Below are positions 35,212 to 44,489 of a stretch of DNA of 64,000 nt, in pieces (the stretch's first letter is position 1; each line of letters begins with the position of its first letter). The DNA comes from Acidobacteriota bacterium (GTDB taxonomy: Bacteria; Acidobacteriota; Terriglobia; Bryobacterales; Bryobacteraceae): NCBI GenBank assembly GCA_016213775.1, contig JACQZR010000003.1:1-64000 (forward strand), read 5' to 3'. The position numbers and the translations under genes are program-made. A model generated the notes under the pieces. It made no database searches, was not told the origin of the DNA, and worked only from the letters and a program-made list of their open reading frames with translations.

Positions 35212-37413
35212 ATGCCGTCGAATCAAAGCGCCGAAAGCGCCGTTAGCAACCTACCAATCCAACGAAAACTGGTGCTCGCACTCGGTCTCATGGCGATTCC
35301 CGTTTTCATTCTGGGCGCGTTCTACTTCAGTTCGCGTAACCAACAGATCAATCAGGCTACCAATGAGGCCGGCGGCGTGGAGTACATCGCCGCCGTTCGC
35401 AGTGTTCTCGAACAGATCCCGCAGCACCGCAATTCCGTCAACGCCGCGCTCAACGGCGATTCGACGGAGCGCAGCCGCGCCGAACAACTGCAGCCCGCGG
35501 TCGATCGCGCCGTCACCGGGGTGGAAGCCGTCGCCGCCAAGTATCCCAGCTTCGGCACCGCCGACCGCGTCAACGCCCTCAAGCGTAACTGGCAGGACGT
35601 GAAACTCGGCTCGCTGAAAATGGGCGTCAAGGAATCACTCGATGCGCATAACCGGCTCGTTTCCGACACCGTGGAGTTGATCCGCTTCGTCGGCGACAGG
35701 TCGAGCCTCATCTTCGAGCCCGATCTCGAAGCCTACTACGTGATGGACACGGTGGTGAACCAGTTGCCGCTGATTACAGACCGCATGAGCCGCCTGGGTT
35801 ACCTCGCCGGCAACGCGGTCGCCCGCAAGAGCCAGGAAGACCGCCTGCAGGCTCAGGTGCTCTCCGACAACGTCGATTCGCTCATCCAGAACATGCAGCG
35901 CAACCTCGGTGTGTCGTTCTCCACCAACACTTCGCTCGAACCGAAGTTAAGCCCGGCCGTAGTGGGCGCCGTTCGCGGAGCCGATTCCTGGATCCGTCCC
36001 CTTCGCGAAGGCAACGTGGAACGGTTCGGTTCGCTCGATCGCGCCATCCAGAGTTCCAACGCCTCTGTCAGCCCCTTCTTCTCGCTCTACGACGCGGCCC
36101 TGCCGACGCTGAAGACCCTCATCGAGGTCCGCGCCTCCAGTCTGAGGTTCGAACTCTACCGCAACCTCGGCATCGGGGCACTGGTGCTCGTACTGATGGC
36201 GTTCCTCATGTTCCGAATTACCAACGGCATCACCAGCCAGATCAAGCAGATCAACGACGCGTTCTCGCTCATCGGCTCCGGCAACTTCGATGTCCGCGTG
36301 CCCGTGGTGAGCAAAGATGAACTCGGGAACATGGCGGTTTCAATGAACGCCGTTCTCGACAACACGCTTACGCTGATCCAGTCGCGTGAAGAACGCAACC
36401 GCATCCAGAAGTCCATCCAGAAGCTGCTGGACGAAATCAGCGGTGTGGCCGCCGGCGACCTGACTCAGGAAGCCGAAGTGACCACCGAAGTCACCGGCGC
36501 TATCGCCGATTCCTTCAACTACATGATCGCCGAACTGCGCAACATCGTCCGCAACGTCAATAACACCACGAGCAATGTCGGCGACTCCGCCAAGCGCGTC
36601 CTCGCCACCGCGGCCAGCCTCGCCGACGGCAGCGTCGACCAGGCCCGTCAACTGAACGAAGCCAACTCCTCCATTGGGGAAATGGTGAAATCCATCCGCG
36701 ACGTGTCCGCCACCGCCAACCAGGCCAAGACGGTCGCCGAGCAGACGTTCACAAAAGCAAAGCAGGGTTCCGAAGCCGTGCAGAAGACGATCGGCGGCAT
36801 GGGCGGCATCCGTAACCAGGTGCAGGAAACATCCAAGCGCCTCAAGGGCCTTGGCGAACGTTCACAGGAAATCGGTTCGATCGTGCAGCTCATTGGTGAC
36901 ATCGCCGACCGTACGTCGATTCTTGCGCTGAACGCTTCGATTCAGGCCGCCATGGCCGGCGAAGCGGGCCGCGGATTCGCAGTCGTCGCGGAAGAAGTCG
37001 AACGCCTCGCAGAACGCGCGGCGGAAGCAACCAAGAAGGTCAATACGCTCATCAAGTCGATTCAGGCCGACACCAGCGAAGCTATCACGGCTATGGAAGA
37101 GACGACGCGCGAAGTGGTGGAAGGCAGCAATCTTGCCAACGCCGCCGGACGCATGCTGGGCGAGATCGAATCGGTTTCTTCGCAGCTCACCAACCTCATC
37201 CAGAACATCAGCACCGCATCGGAAGAACAGGCCGTCGGCTCGGAGTACATCTCCAGGACGATGTCCGATCTCTCCAACCACACGCAGGAAACGGCCGTCG
37301 GCGCCAAGAACGCCGCCGAATCCGTACAGCAGCTTGCCGGTCTCGCCGACGAACTGCGCCGCTCCATGCAGCGCTTCCGTCTGCCATCGGAGGAGCCGTC
37401 GTTCGTCCGTTAG
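35212..37413 (+). CDS. pilJ: Pilus-associated methyl-accepting chemotaxis protein PilJ
   Basis: A 733-residue transmembrane receptor. Helix 1 is at about 20-40 ([20 protein letters not shown]). The periplasmic region (about 45-310) is helical, as in PilJ. Helix 2 (about 317-337) leads to a HAMP domain ([22 protein letters not shown]). The signalling domain has its tip around [21 protein letters not shown] and [16 protein letters not shown], where the usual NAAIEAA is NASIQAA, a change typical of PilJ-type receptors. It would sense pilus state or surface contact. A strong Shine-Dalgarno (GGAGGGAG) precedes ATG 35212. A hairpin lies between this gene and the kinase gene. Confidence 0.9.
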   Translation: MPSNQSAESAVSNLPIQRKLVLALGLMAIPVFILGAFYFSSRNQQINQATNEAGGVEYIAAVRSVLEQIPQHRNSVNAALNGDSTERSRAEQLQPAVDRAVTGVEAVAAKYPSFGTADRVNALKRNWQDVKLGSLKMGVKESLDAHNRLVSDTVELIRFVGDRSSLIFEPDLEAYYVMDTVVNQLPLITDRMSRLGYLAGNAVARKSQEDRLQAQVLSDNVDSLIQNMQRNLGVSFSTNTSLEPKLSPAVVGAVRGADSWIRPLREGNVERFGSLDRAIQSSNASVSPFFSLYDAALPTLKTLIEVRASSLRFELYRNLGIGALVLVLMAFLMFRITNGITSQIKQINDAFSLIGSGNFDVRVPVVSKDELGNMAVSMNAVLDNTLTLIQSREERNRIQKSIQKLLDEISGVAAGDLTQEAEVTTEVTGAIADSFNYMIAELRNIVRNVNNTTSNVGDSAKRVLATAASLADGSVDQARQLNEANSSIGEMVKSIRDVSATANQAKTVAEQTFTKAKQGSEAVQKTIGGMGGIRNQVQETSKRLKGLGERSQEIGSIVQLIGDIADRTSILALNASIQAAMAGEAGRGFAVVAEEVERLAERAAEATKKVNTLIKSIQADTSEAITAMEETTREVVEGSNLANAAGRMLGEIESVSSQLTNLIQNISTASEEQAVGSEYISRTMSDLSNHTQETAVGAKNAAESVQQLAGLADELRRSMQRFRLPSEEPSFVR

Positions 37414-37443
37414 TTGGGCATTGCGTACACTTCCTCCAAGCGC

Positions 37444-37473
37444 GGCTCAGTCCCTCCGGCATGGGACTGAGCC
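37444..37473 (+). promoter_or_regulatory. Hairpin between pilJ and the chpA-like gene
   Basis: GGCTCAGTCCC (37444-37454) and GGGACTGAGCC (37463-37473) are an exact 11-bp inverted repeat with an 8-nt loop. An A-rich, not T-rich, tract follows. It may stabilise the upstream message or attenuate read-through into the kinase gene. Confidence 0.5.
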
Positions 37474-37530
37474 ACGCCCAAAAAGAAGGAAGGTCGCATC
37501 GATGTCGATTTGAGTCACTGGAGGGAGATC

Positions 37531-40500
37531 ATGATCCATAACGTCGATCCCGAGATCATCGGCGGCTTTGTCAGGGAAGTGGAAAGCTACCTGCCAAAGC
37601 TCGGCGAAAGTCTCGACCAATACCGCCGCGACCAGTCGTCGGTGGAGAGCCTGGAAGAGGCGTACCGCGCAGTCCATTGCATCCGCGACGCCGGGTCTAC
37701 GATCGGCCTCTATGCGCTCAGCCAGATGGCACAGTATCAGGAAGAGGCGCTCGAACGCGTCATTGCCGGCGAACTGTCGTGGAACGATGAGGTGGCTAAC
37801 ACACTGTGGAGCTCCGCCGAACGCATCGGCGACTACCTGCATGGCATTCAATCCGGCGATCTGGAAGAACGCTCGCTCGTGACGGATCTCGTGAAAGCCT
37901 TCCGCCGTATGCAGAGGCTCCCCGAAACCGGAGACGCCGCCGAAATCGCTAAGTGCCTGGGGGAACCGTTTGATGAAGTGGCGGATGTAGAAACCCACGC
38001 GGCCGTTGAGGAATCCTTGGGACAGTTCTTTGTGGAAGAGCCTTCTGTCGAGGCCAAAGCTATCCCCGATGCTATCCCCGAAGCCATCCCGGAACCCGCC
38101 GCAGTCGAATTGGCGCCGGAAGAATTTTCACCCGAGCCCGAACACATCGACGCTGCCGCTTTCGAGCCGCCCGCCGAAGAGCCCGCGCTCGATTTCGCGC
38201 CCGTCGAACCCGATTTCCACAGACCCGACAATACCATGCAGACCATCGATGAACCCGCCGTCGACGAGGATCTCTGGGCTGCATTCCAGGAAGAGTCCAC
38301 TGAGCATTTTGAAAAGCTCGCCGTCGCGCTGGCAAAGCTGGAAGCCGGCCCCGATCCCGATGCGCTAAAGACCATCCGCCGCAGCGTCCACCAGCTCAAG
38401 GGAGCGTCCGGCGTCATTGGCATGCTCACCACCAGCAAGCTGAACGCAGGCATGCAGAAGGTGCTCGATTCCATCCTCGAAGGCGAACGCCCCTACAATC
38501 CCGAATTGCTTGGGCTGTTCCAGGCAACCTTTGAAGTGGTCATCGAATCGGTGGGGGGCCACGGCAGCGGTGTGAACCTGGCCGATCGCGCCCAAGCGCT
38601 GATGGAGCAATACGACGCGCTGCTCGCAGCCGCGCCGCAGTTAGTGGAAACGGGCATCCATGCGGAATCGCCGCTCGCCTCCGTTGCCGGTACGGTCGAT
38701 CGCGTCGATGTCGGCGACGACCTCTGGGAAGCCTTCACGCAGGAAGCCGAGGAACACCTCACCAACATCGGCGAACTGCTGCGCTCGATGGAGCGCCAGG
38801 CCCCCGATCAGTCCGCCATCCAGTCGATGCGCCGCAGCGTCCACACTTACAAAGGTGCTTGCGGAGTGGTCGGTCTGCGACTCACTTCCTCGATCGCCCA
38901 CCGCATGGAAGACCTCCTCGATTCTCTCTACGAAGGCCGTCTCACGTTCCACTCCGGCCATACTCCGCTGCTCTTTGCTACTTACGACGTCCTGACCGAC
39001 TCCGTAGCCGCCCGCGGCATTCGCGAGCAAAACCGCTCGAAGCTGGAACCGCTTTTCATCGGCTATCAGGAAGCGCTCAGCCACGCTGCCGCTCCCGAGA
39101 CGATGGAAGAAATGGAAGCCCGGCTGGCGCAGGAACAGCCCGCTCCCATATTGGACCTGGAAACGCTTGCCGCAGCCGGTTCGCGCCGCGGCGCGCAGTT
39201 CGTCCGCGCTCCTTTGGAAAAGGTGGACGAACTGGTCCGCCTCGTATCCGAACTCGTCATTCACCGTTCGCGCTTTGAACAGTACTTGGCCGGGTACGTG
39301 CACGAAGTAAGCGAACTCCATCTGTCCATCGAACGGCTGAACCGCGTCTCGCGCCGTCTGCAATCGGATTATGAAGCCACCGCGCTACAGGAAGCCAACC
39401 GCCGCTTCTCGTTCTCGATTGCTGGTTCGTTCGCGGGCTCTGTCTCAGCCGGTAGAGGCGGCTTTGTTTCGTCGCCGGTGTTCGGTGGCGGCTCGTCTGC
39501 GGAAGACTTCGACGCTCTCGAATTCGACCGTTACACCGAATTCCACCTACTCAGCCGCGACCTTGCCGAGACCACTGGTGACGTTACCAATGCCGGCTCG
39601 CGATTGAACGATCTGATCTCCGACTTTGACGGCTATCTCAACCGCCTCAGCACCCTCACAGGTGAGGTGGAAGACCGCCTCATGCGCCTCCGCATGTTGC
39701 CGTTGGGCCACCTGTCGTCGCGGCTCCACCGCACCGTTCGCGTCACCGCCGAACGCCGCAACAAAGCGGTGGAACTGCGAGTGGAAGGTGAGGCCGTGGA
39801 ACTCGACAAGACCGTGCTGGAAGAAATGGCGGGGCCGCTTGACCACCTACTGCGGAACGCTGTTGATCACGGTATCGAGCCCGCCGCGGTCCGCACGCGC
39901 ACCGGCAAGCCCGAGTCCGGAACCATCCATCTGCGGGCCTTCAATGAAGGTACGCAGGTCGTGCTCCAGGTGCGCGACGACGGTAAAGGGATCGACCCCG
40001 AAAAACTGCGCGAATCCGCGGTCCGCAACGGATATGTCGCGCAGGAAGACGCAGGCATTCTCACCGAATCGGAACTCTATTCGCTCATGTTCCTGCCCGG
40101 CTTCTCCACGGCATCGGAACTCAGTGAAGTATCCGGCCGCGGCGTCGGTCTCGACGTCGTCAAAGCGGCCGTCAACAAGATGAAGGGCACGATCTCCATC
40201 AACTCTGAGCGCGGCACGGGAACCACGTTCACCATCCGCCTGCCCATGACTCTGGCACTCACCCGCGTGGTGTTGGTGAAGTCCGGAAGCGAACAGTACG
40301 CCATCCCTCTCGCCGCCGTTTCGCAGGTGCTGCGTATTGAACCCGAGCAGCTCGAACGCGTCGGCCGCAAGCCCGTTCTACGCCTCGGCGGCAAGGTCGT
40401 CCCAACGATGCACCTGGCCGAAGTCGCCGGACAGCAACTGCCGCCCGACGCCAACCTCACCCGCCTCAAAGCGGTCGTTCTCAACATCGGCGATCAGCGC

Positions 40501-41112
40501 ATGGCCTTGATGGTGGACCAGGTGGTGGAAGCGCGCGAAGTCGTCGTCAAGACCATCGGGTCGTTGCTCGGTCACGTACATGGCGTCACCGGCGCAACCA
40601 TCATGGGTGATGGTAGCGTCGTCCTCATCCTCAACCCCAACGACATGTTGATGCAGCAGCATACGGTGAGCCCGCAAGCCCGCCTGCGAGCCGTGCAACC
40701 GCCGAAGACCACCGCCGAGACCTACGAAGTCCTCATCGTCGACGATTCGCCCAGCGTCCGCCGCGTCCTCACCAACCTGATTCGCAATGCCGGCTGGACG
40801 CCGCGCTCCGCCAAGGACGGTCTCGAAGCGCTCGAAATGATCCACTCAGGCGCAGCGCGCCCCGACGTGCTCCTGCTCGATATCGAAATGCCCCGCATGG
40901 ATGGCTACGAACTGACCGCCGCGTTGCGCAACATGCCGCGCCACCGGCAGACCCCGATCGTAATGCTCACCTCGCGTGCCGGAGAGAAACATCGCAAGCG
41001 CGCCTTTGAACTGGGCGCCAACGAATACATGATCAAGCCGTATCAGGACGATGCGTTGCTGAGCGTGGTGCGCCGCGCCGTGAACAAGAGCCGTGGAGTG
41101 ATCCTGCAATGA
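37531..41112 (+). CDS. chpA: ChpA-like hybrid chemotaxis histidine kinase
   Basis: An 1193-residue CheA-type kinase. Three Hpt-like domains come first: one around His49 (HCIRDAGS, degenerate, lacking the Lys-Gly), one with His287 (HQLKGASGVIG) and one with His438 (HTYKGACGVVG). A dimerisation helix region follows (about 560-720), then the HATPase (LDHLLRNAVDHGIEP near 771, DDGKGID, GRGVGLDVVK), a CheW-like domain (about 900-1050) and a C-terminal receiver (about 1067-1190, VDDSPSVRRVL, LLLDIEMPRMDG, MIKPYQ). The modular Hpt-kinase-CheW-receiver order matches ChpA of pilus chemosensory systems. ATG 37531 is chosen because GGAGGGAG lies seven bases upstream. The stop overlaps the next gene (ATGA). 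Confidence 0.92.
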   Translation: MIHNVDPEIIGGFVREVESYLPKLGESLDQYRRDQSSVESLEEAYRAVHCIRDAGSTIGLYALSQMAQYQEEALERVIAGELSWNDEVANTLWSSAERIGDYLHGIQSGDLEERSLVTDLVKAFRRMQRLPETGDAAEIAKCLGEPFDEVADVETHAAVEESLGQFFVEEPSVEAKAIPDAIPEAIPEPAAVELAPEEFSPEPEHIDAAAFEPPAEEPALDFAPVEPDFHRPDNTMQTIDEPAVDEDLWAAFQEESTEHFEKLAVALAKLEAGPDPDALKTIRRSVHQLKGASGVIGMLTTSKLNAGMQKVLDSILEGERPYNPELLGLFQATFEVVIESVGGHGSGVNLADRAQALMEQYDALLAAAPQLVETGIHAESPLASVAGTVDRVDVGDDLWEAFTQEAEEHLTNIGELLRSMERQAPDQSAIQSMRRSVHTYKGACGVVGLRLTSSIAHRMEDLLDSLYEGRLTFHSGHTPLLFATYDVLTDSVAARGIREQNRSKLEPLFIGYQEALSHAAAPETMEEMEARLAQEQPAPILDLETLAAAGSRRGAQFVRAPLEKVDELVRLVSELVIHRSRFEQYLAGYVHEVSELHLSIERLNRVSRRLQSDYEATALQEANRRFSFSIAGSFAGSVSAGRGGFVSSPVFGGGSSAEDFDALEFDRYTEFHLLSRDLAETTGDVTNAGSRLNDLISDFDGYLNRLSTLTGEVEDRLMRLRMLPLGHLSSRLHRTVRVTAERRNKAVELRVEGEAVELDKTVLEEMAGPLDHLLRNAVDHGIEPAAVRTRTGKPESGTIHLRAFNEGTQVVLQVRDDGKGIDPEKLRESAVRNGYVAQEDAGILTESELYSLMFLPGFSTASELSEVSGRGVGLDVVKAAVNKMKGTISINSERGTGTTFTIRLPMTLALTRVVLVKSGSEQYAIPLAAVSQVLRIEPEQLERVGRKPVLRLGGKVVPTMHLAEVAGQQLPPDANLTRLKAVVLNIGDQRMALMVDQVVEAREVVVKTIGSLLGHVHGVTGATIMGDGSVVLILNPNDMLMQQHTVSPQARLRAVQPPKTTAETYEVLIVDDSPSVRRVLTNLIRNAGWTPRSAKDGLEALEMIHSGAARPDVLLLDIEMPRMDGYELTAALRNMPRHRQTPIVMLTSRAGEKHRKRAFELGANEYMIKPYQDDALLSVVRRAVNKSRGVILQ

Positions 41113-42158
41113 TGAACTTCGGACACAAACGACTCGTCCGCTGCTCGGTGGGTCCTGAAACCTATTGCATCGATTCCGAGTGGCTGGACAGCATTCAGGT
41201 TATGGAAAACCTGTATCCCAGCCGCGGCGCCGACGGTGCTGTGGGCTGGATCCGCCGTTTCGACGAGAAGGTGCCGGTGTTCCGTCTCGATGACCAGATT
41301 CATGGCGCCGGCAGCCGCGCGGCCGCTCGGCAAGGCGTCATCATGGTGATTCGTAGAGACGACCGGCTTTGGGCGTTGCTGGCGGACAAGGTGACCGCTT
41401 CGGCTGAAGTGGCTTCCGACCGTGTTTTCCCGCTGCCTCCGCTGGTGGGTGACTCCGCCAGTGGCTGCTTCCCGTCAGTCGTGGTGGAAGAGGACGGGCT
41501 TGTGCTGTATCTCGCTCCGGACCGTTTGGTGCCCTCTATGAGGAAGCGCGACCAGGGCGCCCAACCCCGTAACCCAGCCTTCACTGCGGGCACTCCGTCC
41601 CGCGTCAAAGAGGAAGCCCAGCGCGCACCATCGGTGGATGCGGACCCTGCCGCTACGCTCGACGGAGCGCGGCGTCATGGCAAGCAGATCATTACGCTGT
41701 CGCTCGCCCACGAAAGAGCCCCCGATGTTCCCGTTCGATTTGCCATCTCGGCCGGTCAGGCGCTGGAAATCCGCAGCGGGCTGCCAATGATCACTGTCCC
41801 CAATGCCCCGCCGTTCGTCGTTGGGCTGGCAAGCTGGCGCAATCTGCCGGTTCCCGTTGTCGATCTTGCCAAGTGGTTGGGGCTGCCTCCAGCGCCCTAC
41901 ACCCCTGGAACGCGTCTGCTGATCTGCCGCGGAACTATCGGCCGTCACAGCCGCGACGCAGGTCTGCTGGCGGTACCCGCCGTCGATGACTTCCGCAAGC
42001 TCGATCTTCCCATCGCGTACGAGCCTTGGCCGACTGCCGTCCCATGGAATTCGTCGCTCGCCCTGGGCATCTACCGCGCGGAACGCAGCATGCTCGTGGT
42101 GCCCGACCTGGATGCAATCCTCAGTTTCCAGACGCAAGCGCCCGCCTACTCTATGTAG
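41109..42158 (+). CDS. Double CheW-domain protein with a replaced 3' end
   Basis: A 349-residue protein with two CheW-like domains. The first (about 5-135) has LVRCSVGPETYCIDSEWLDS, KVPVFRLDDQI and VVVEEDGLVLYLAP; the second (about 195-345) has VRFAISAGQALEIRSG, NLPVPVVDLAKWLGL and LDLPIAYEPWPTAVP. It would act as an extra coupling protein in the Pil-Chp array. Its last 208 conserved bases (41924-42131) are repeated at 53547-53754. There the reading frame ends ILSFQS-stop, while here it runs on as ILSFQTQAPAYSM-stop. The C-terminal tail is therefore probably not the ancestral one. Confidence 0.85.
   Translation: MMNFGHKRLVRCSVGPETYCIDSEWLDSIQVMENLYPSRGADGAVGWIRRFDEKVPVFRLDDQIHGAGSRAAARQGVIMVIRRDDRLWALLADKVTASAEVASDRVFPLPPLVGDSASGCFPSVVVEEDGLVLYLAPDRLVPSMRKRDQGAQPRNPAFTAGTPSRVKEEAQRAPSVDADPAATLDGARRHGKQIITLSLAHERAPDVPVRFAISAGQALEIRSGLPMITVPNAPPFVVGLASWRNLPVPVVDLAKWLGLPPAPYTPGTRLLICRGTIGRHSRDAGLLAVPAVDDFRKLDLPIAYEPWPTAVPWNSSLALGIYRAERSMLVVPDLDAILSFQTQAPAYSM
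41924..42131 (+). repeat. 208-bp direct repeat, copy 1 (3' part of the double-CheW gene)
   Basis: Identical to 53547-53754 except at four positions (41930 C/T, 41936 T/C, one G/T in a Ser codon, one T/C in an Asp codon), without gaps, about 98% identity. All four differences are synonymous third-codon changes in the CheW frame. The two copies point the same way and enclose 11.4 kb. Confidence 0.97.
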
Positions 42159-42342
42159 AGCCCGACCCGCGTCAGGCACCCATACGAATCGGTCGTTTCA
42201 CGACTGTATTGCCCGGCGTCTTTGACCCGACAGTCAGCGAGGCCAGAGATGTTGTGCTTTGCGAAAAGTCGGGAGGATACGAGGCGGCCTCGAAAGGGGC
42301 AACGGACACGGAGATTTCCTCCTGCGGGAGTTCTTCTATTCT

Positions 42343-42362
42343 CACCTGTCATCACCTGTCAT
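42343..42362. repeat. Tandem 10-bp repeat and likely promoter region of the glycosyltransferase genes
   Basis: CACCTGTCAT occurs twice in tandem. About 30 nt downstream is a plausible promoter, TTGCTT, 18 nt, TACAAT (42394-42399), which would give a leader of roughly 45 nt for the gene at 42453. The rest of the 294-bp gap after the double-CheW gene (42159-42342) shows no gene. Confidence 0.4.
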
Positions 42363-42452
42363 TCCCGGCTTGCTTGCATTGACGGGCTTGGGTTACAATA
42401 TCGTACCCTATCGACGCCAAGTCTTACCTTGCGAACCGTAGACGTTCTCTGT

Positions 42453-44489
42453 ATGCCCAGATTCATTTTGCTCGACAATTCAATACGTGGAGTCGGCGGT
42501 CACTATTACGAATATGCACGTCACGTAATGGAAGCGGCAAGGAGAGCCGGATTCGACACCATCTTAGTAACAAATCGGGAATGCTCTTCCATCGGCGAAG
42601 AATCATTTCGCCACATTTCCGCATACAAGTATCCGTTTTTTGATTTGCTCCCACCGATAAAACTACCAGCGTGGTTTGCCTGGGGAACTGCACTGGCGAA
42701 TCGCCTGCGGTTCAGACTGCTCTGGCTGTCTCGATTCTCGGCCCTGGGGGTGATCATTCAGCAACGCACGTCGCCGGCAACATTCTTGATGCACAACTCC
42801 GAGGGGCAGCCCTTCTCGAGTACGGTTGCGGTCGTTGTGATATCCGGGCTGTGGCGGTTGGCTCGCGCCTTTTGGGTGGTCATCGCCTTGGCAGTACAGT
42901 TGATCATGTTCCTGCCGCGGCTGTTGGTACGCGCAGTTCTGGCGTTGTTTAGAAGCCGCCACTTCGCCGCGGCGAGAGCGGCAACGGTCGGCGAAGCGGA
43001 GCATATCGTCCGGATGGCAAGCACCGTGAGCAGGCAACGTGGATATCTGCTGCGGACAATCCAGGGCCTGCTTTGCCAACGCAGATTCTCCCGGGATACA
43101 TGGCGCGTTCTTCGAGAGATATCCCCTGACAAGGAAGACATTGTGTTCCTCCCTACCGCCTCGCAGGTGGAGATGTTGGGGCTTGCGGCAGTTCTGTACA
43201 ACATGCCGGACAGTCGCCATCCCAGCTACCATCTCGTTTTCCGCCGAAACATCTACATCGGCAGAGAACGGGACTACCGGACTCAGGACTTGGCCCTCCA
43301 CGATTGCAGGCGGACTTTTCACAAAGCTGAGGAGATGATTACGGACCTGCGGCAGTTCCACTATTACACCGATACCGACGAGCTTTCCGCGCAATACAAT
43401 AGACTGCTGCCGGGCAGGTTTCGGACACTGTCTATTCCGCACACGTGGCGATCCTCCCCTGCGCGGCGAGTTTCCAAGTTTCGTCTGGTCTATGCCGGGG
43501 ATGGGCGGAAGGAGAAGGGTTACCAGCACTTACACCATCTGGCCCAGGAACTCTATCGGGAACGAATTGATCTGCAACTCGAGTTTGTCATTCAAACAAA
43601 TTACAATACGCCGGATGGTGAACCGGAGTGCATTGTGGCGCAATCGCAACTGAGCACGATAACTCCCGGCATTACTCTATTGCGCGAGCCGCTTGCCTCG
43701 GCGGAGTACAGGAAACTGGTCCAATCAGCGGATGCCGTCTTGCTGCTCTACGATCGGGATAACTACTATGCCCGGAGTTCGGGCATACTCGTGGAGGCAC
43801 TCAGCCTCGGAATTCCGGTTGTGGCGCCCACGGGCACTTGGCTCACCAGACAATTCCTGGCGCCAGTCTACCGGCACTATCAAGACGCGTTCGCGGAGGA
43901 TACCGTGCTCGCAAGGATGGGCGGAAATAGTCTGCGCTGGCGAGATTTTCGCCACGTTTCCAAGGACTCCGGCGAGGCCGAGGCCCGATTGAACGGGAAG
44001 TCCCACTGTCGCCTTAAAGTGCCTAACGGAGCGACACATCTCCGGATCCGAATCGAGGCATTGACCGCGGAACTGGCGGAAGCCCGCCTTTTCCTGAACA
44101 TGTTGGACGAGTCCGGACGTGCCGTGGAGCCGCTGCGGGAACTTGTGGCGGAGACAGCAAGGGATTCAGGGTTGGCCGTTGTCCTCCGCCCGATCGGTTT
44201 CGGCGTCGAGTGCATCGTATTGACATTTGAAGGGTATCCGTCTTTGGCATTCCGCAGGGCGAACCTGACCATCGATTTCCTGCTTCTCAGTCCCGATATG
44301 CCCCTCGGCGCCGTGGGTGCGATCTACCATGATGAATCCGAGGTGGGAAGCGCGGTGCGCGAATTGATGGCGCATCGCGAACACTACCGGAGAACCGCGG
44401 AGGAGTTTGCCGTCGAGTTTCGCAATTACCACAGCAGTGACCGTTTGATTGCGGACCTTATCAATAGCACGAGAGGCCTGCCGCAATGA
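42453..44489 (+). CDS. Glycosyltransferase (GT4-like) with a hydrophobic insertion
   Basis: A 678-residue glycosyltransferase. The N-terminal Rossmann-like part opens with ILLDNSIRGVGGHYYEYARH, the G-G-H-Y loop typical of GT4 acceptor-side domains. A hydrophobic stretch (about 128-165, VVVISGLWRLARAFWVVIA and AVQLIMFLPRLL) suggests membrane association. The GT-B C-terminal domain has KFRLVYAGDGRKEKGYQHL, SADAVLLLYDRDNYYARSSG and ILVEALSLGIPVVAPTGTW, where the acidic residue of the E-x7-E motif is visible. A further C-terminal region (about 510-625) is beta-rich. It probably adds sugars to a surface polysaccharide; donor and acceptor are unknown. It overlaps the next gene (ATGA). Confidence 0.8.
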   Translation: MPRFILLDNSIRGVGGHYYEYARHVMEAARRAGFDTILVTNRECSSIGEESFRHISAYKYPFFDLLPPIKLPAWFAWGTALANRLRFRLLWLSRFSALGVIIQQRTSPATFLMHNSEGQPFSSTVAVVVISGLWRLARAFWVVIALAVQLIMFLPRLLVRAVLALFRSRHFAAARAATVGEAEHIVRMASTVSRQRGYLLRTIQGLLCQRRFSRDTWRVLREISPDKEDIVFLPTASQVEMLGLAAVLYNMPDSRHPSYHLVFRRNIYIGRERDYRTQDLALHDCRRTFHKAEEMITDLRQFHYYTDTDELSAQYNRLLPGRFRTLSIPHTWRSSPARRVSKFRLVYAGDGRKEKGYQHLHHLAQELYRERIDLQLEFVIQTNYNTPDGEPECIVAQSQLSTITPGITLLREPLASAEYRKLVQSADAVLLLYDRDNYYARSSGILVEALSLGIPVVAPTGTWLTRQFLAPVYRHYQDAFAEDTVLARMGGNSLRWRDFRHVSKDSGEAEARLNGKSHCRLKVPNGATHLRIRIEALTAELAEARLFLNMLDESGRAVEPLRELVAETARDSGLAVVLRPIGFGVECIVLTFEGYPSLAFRRANLTIDFLLLSPDMPLGAVGAIYHDESEVGSAVRELMAHREHYRRTAEEFAVEFRNYHSSDRLIADLINSTRGLPQ

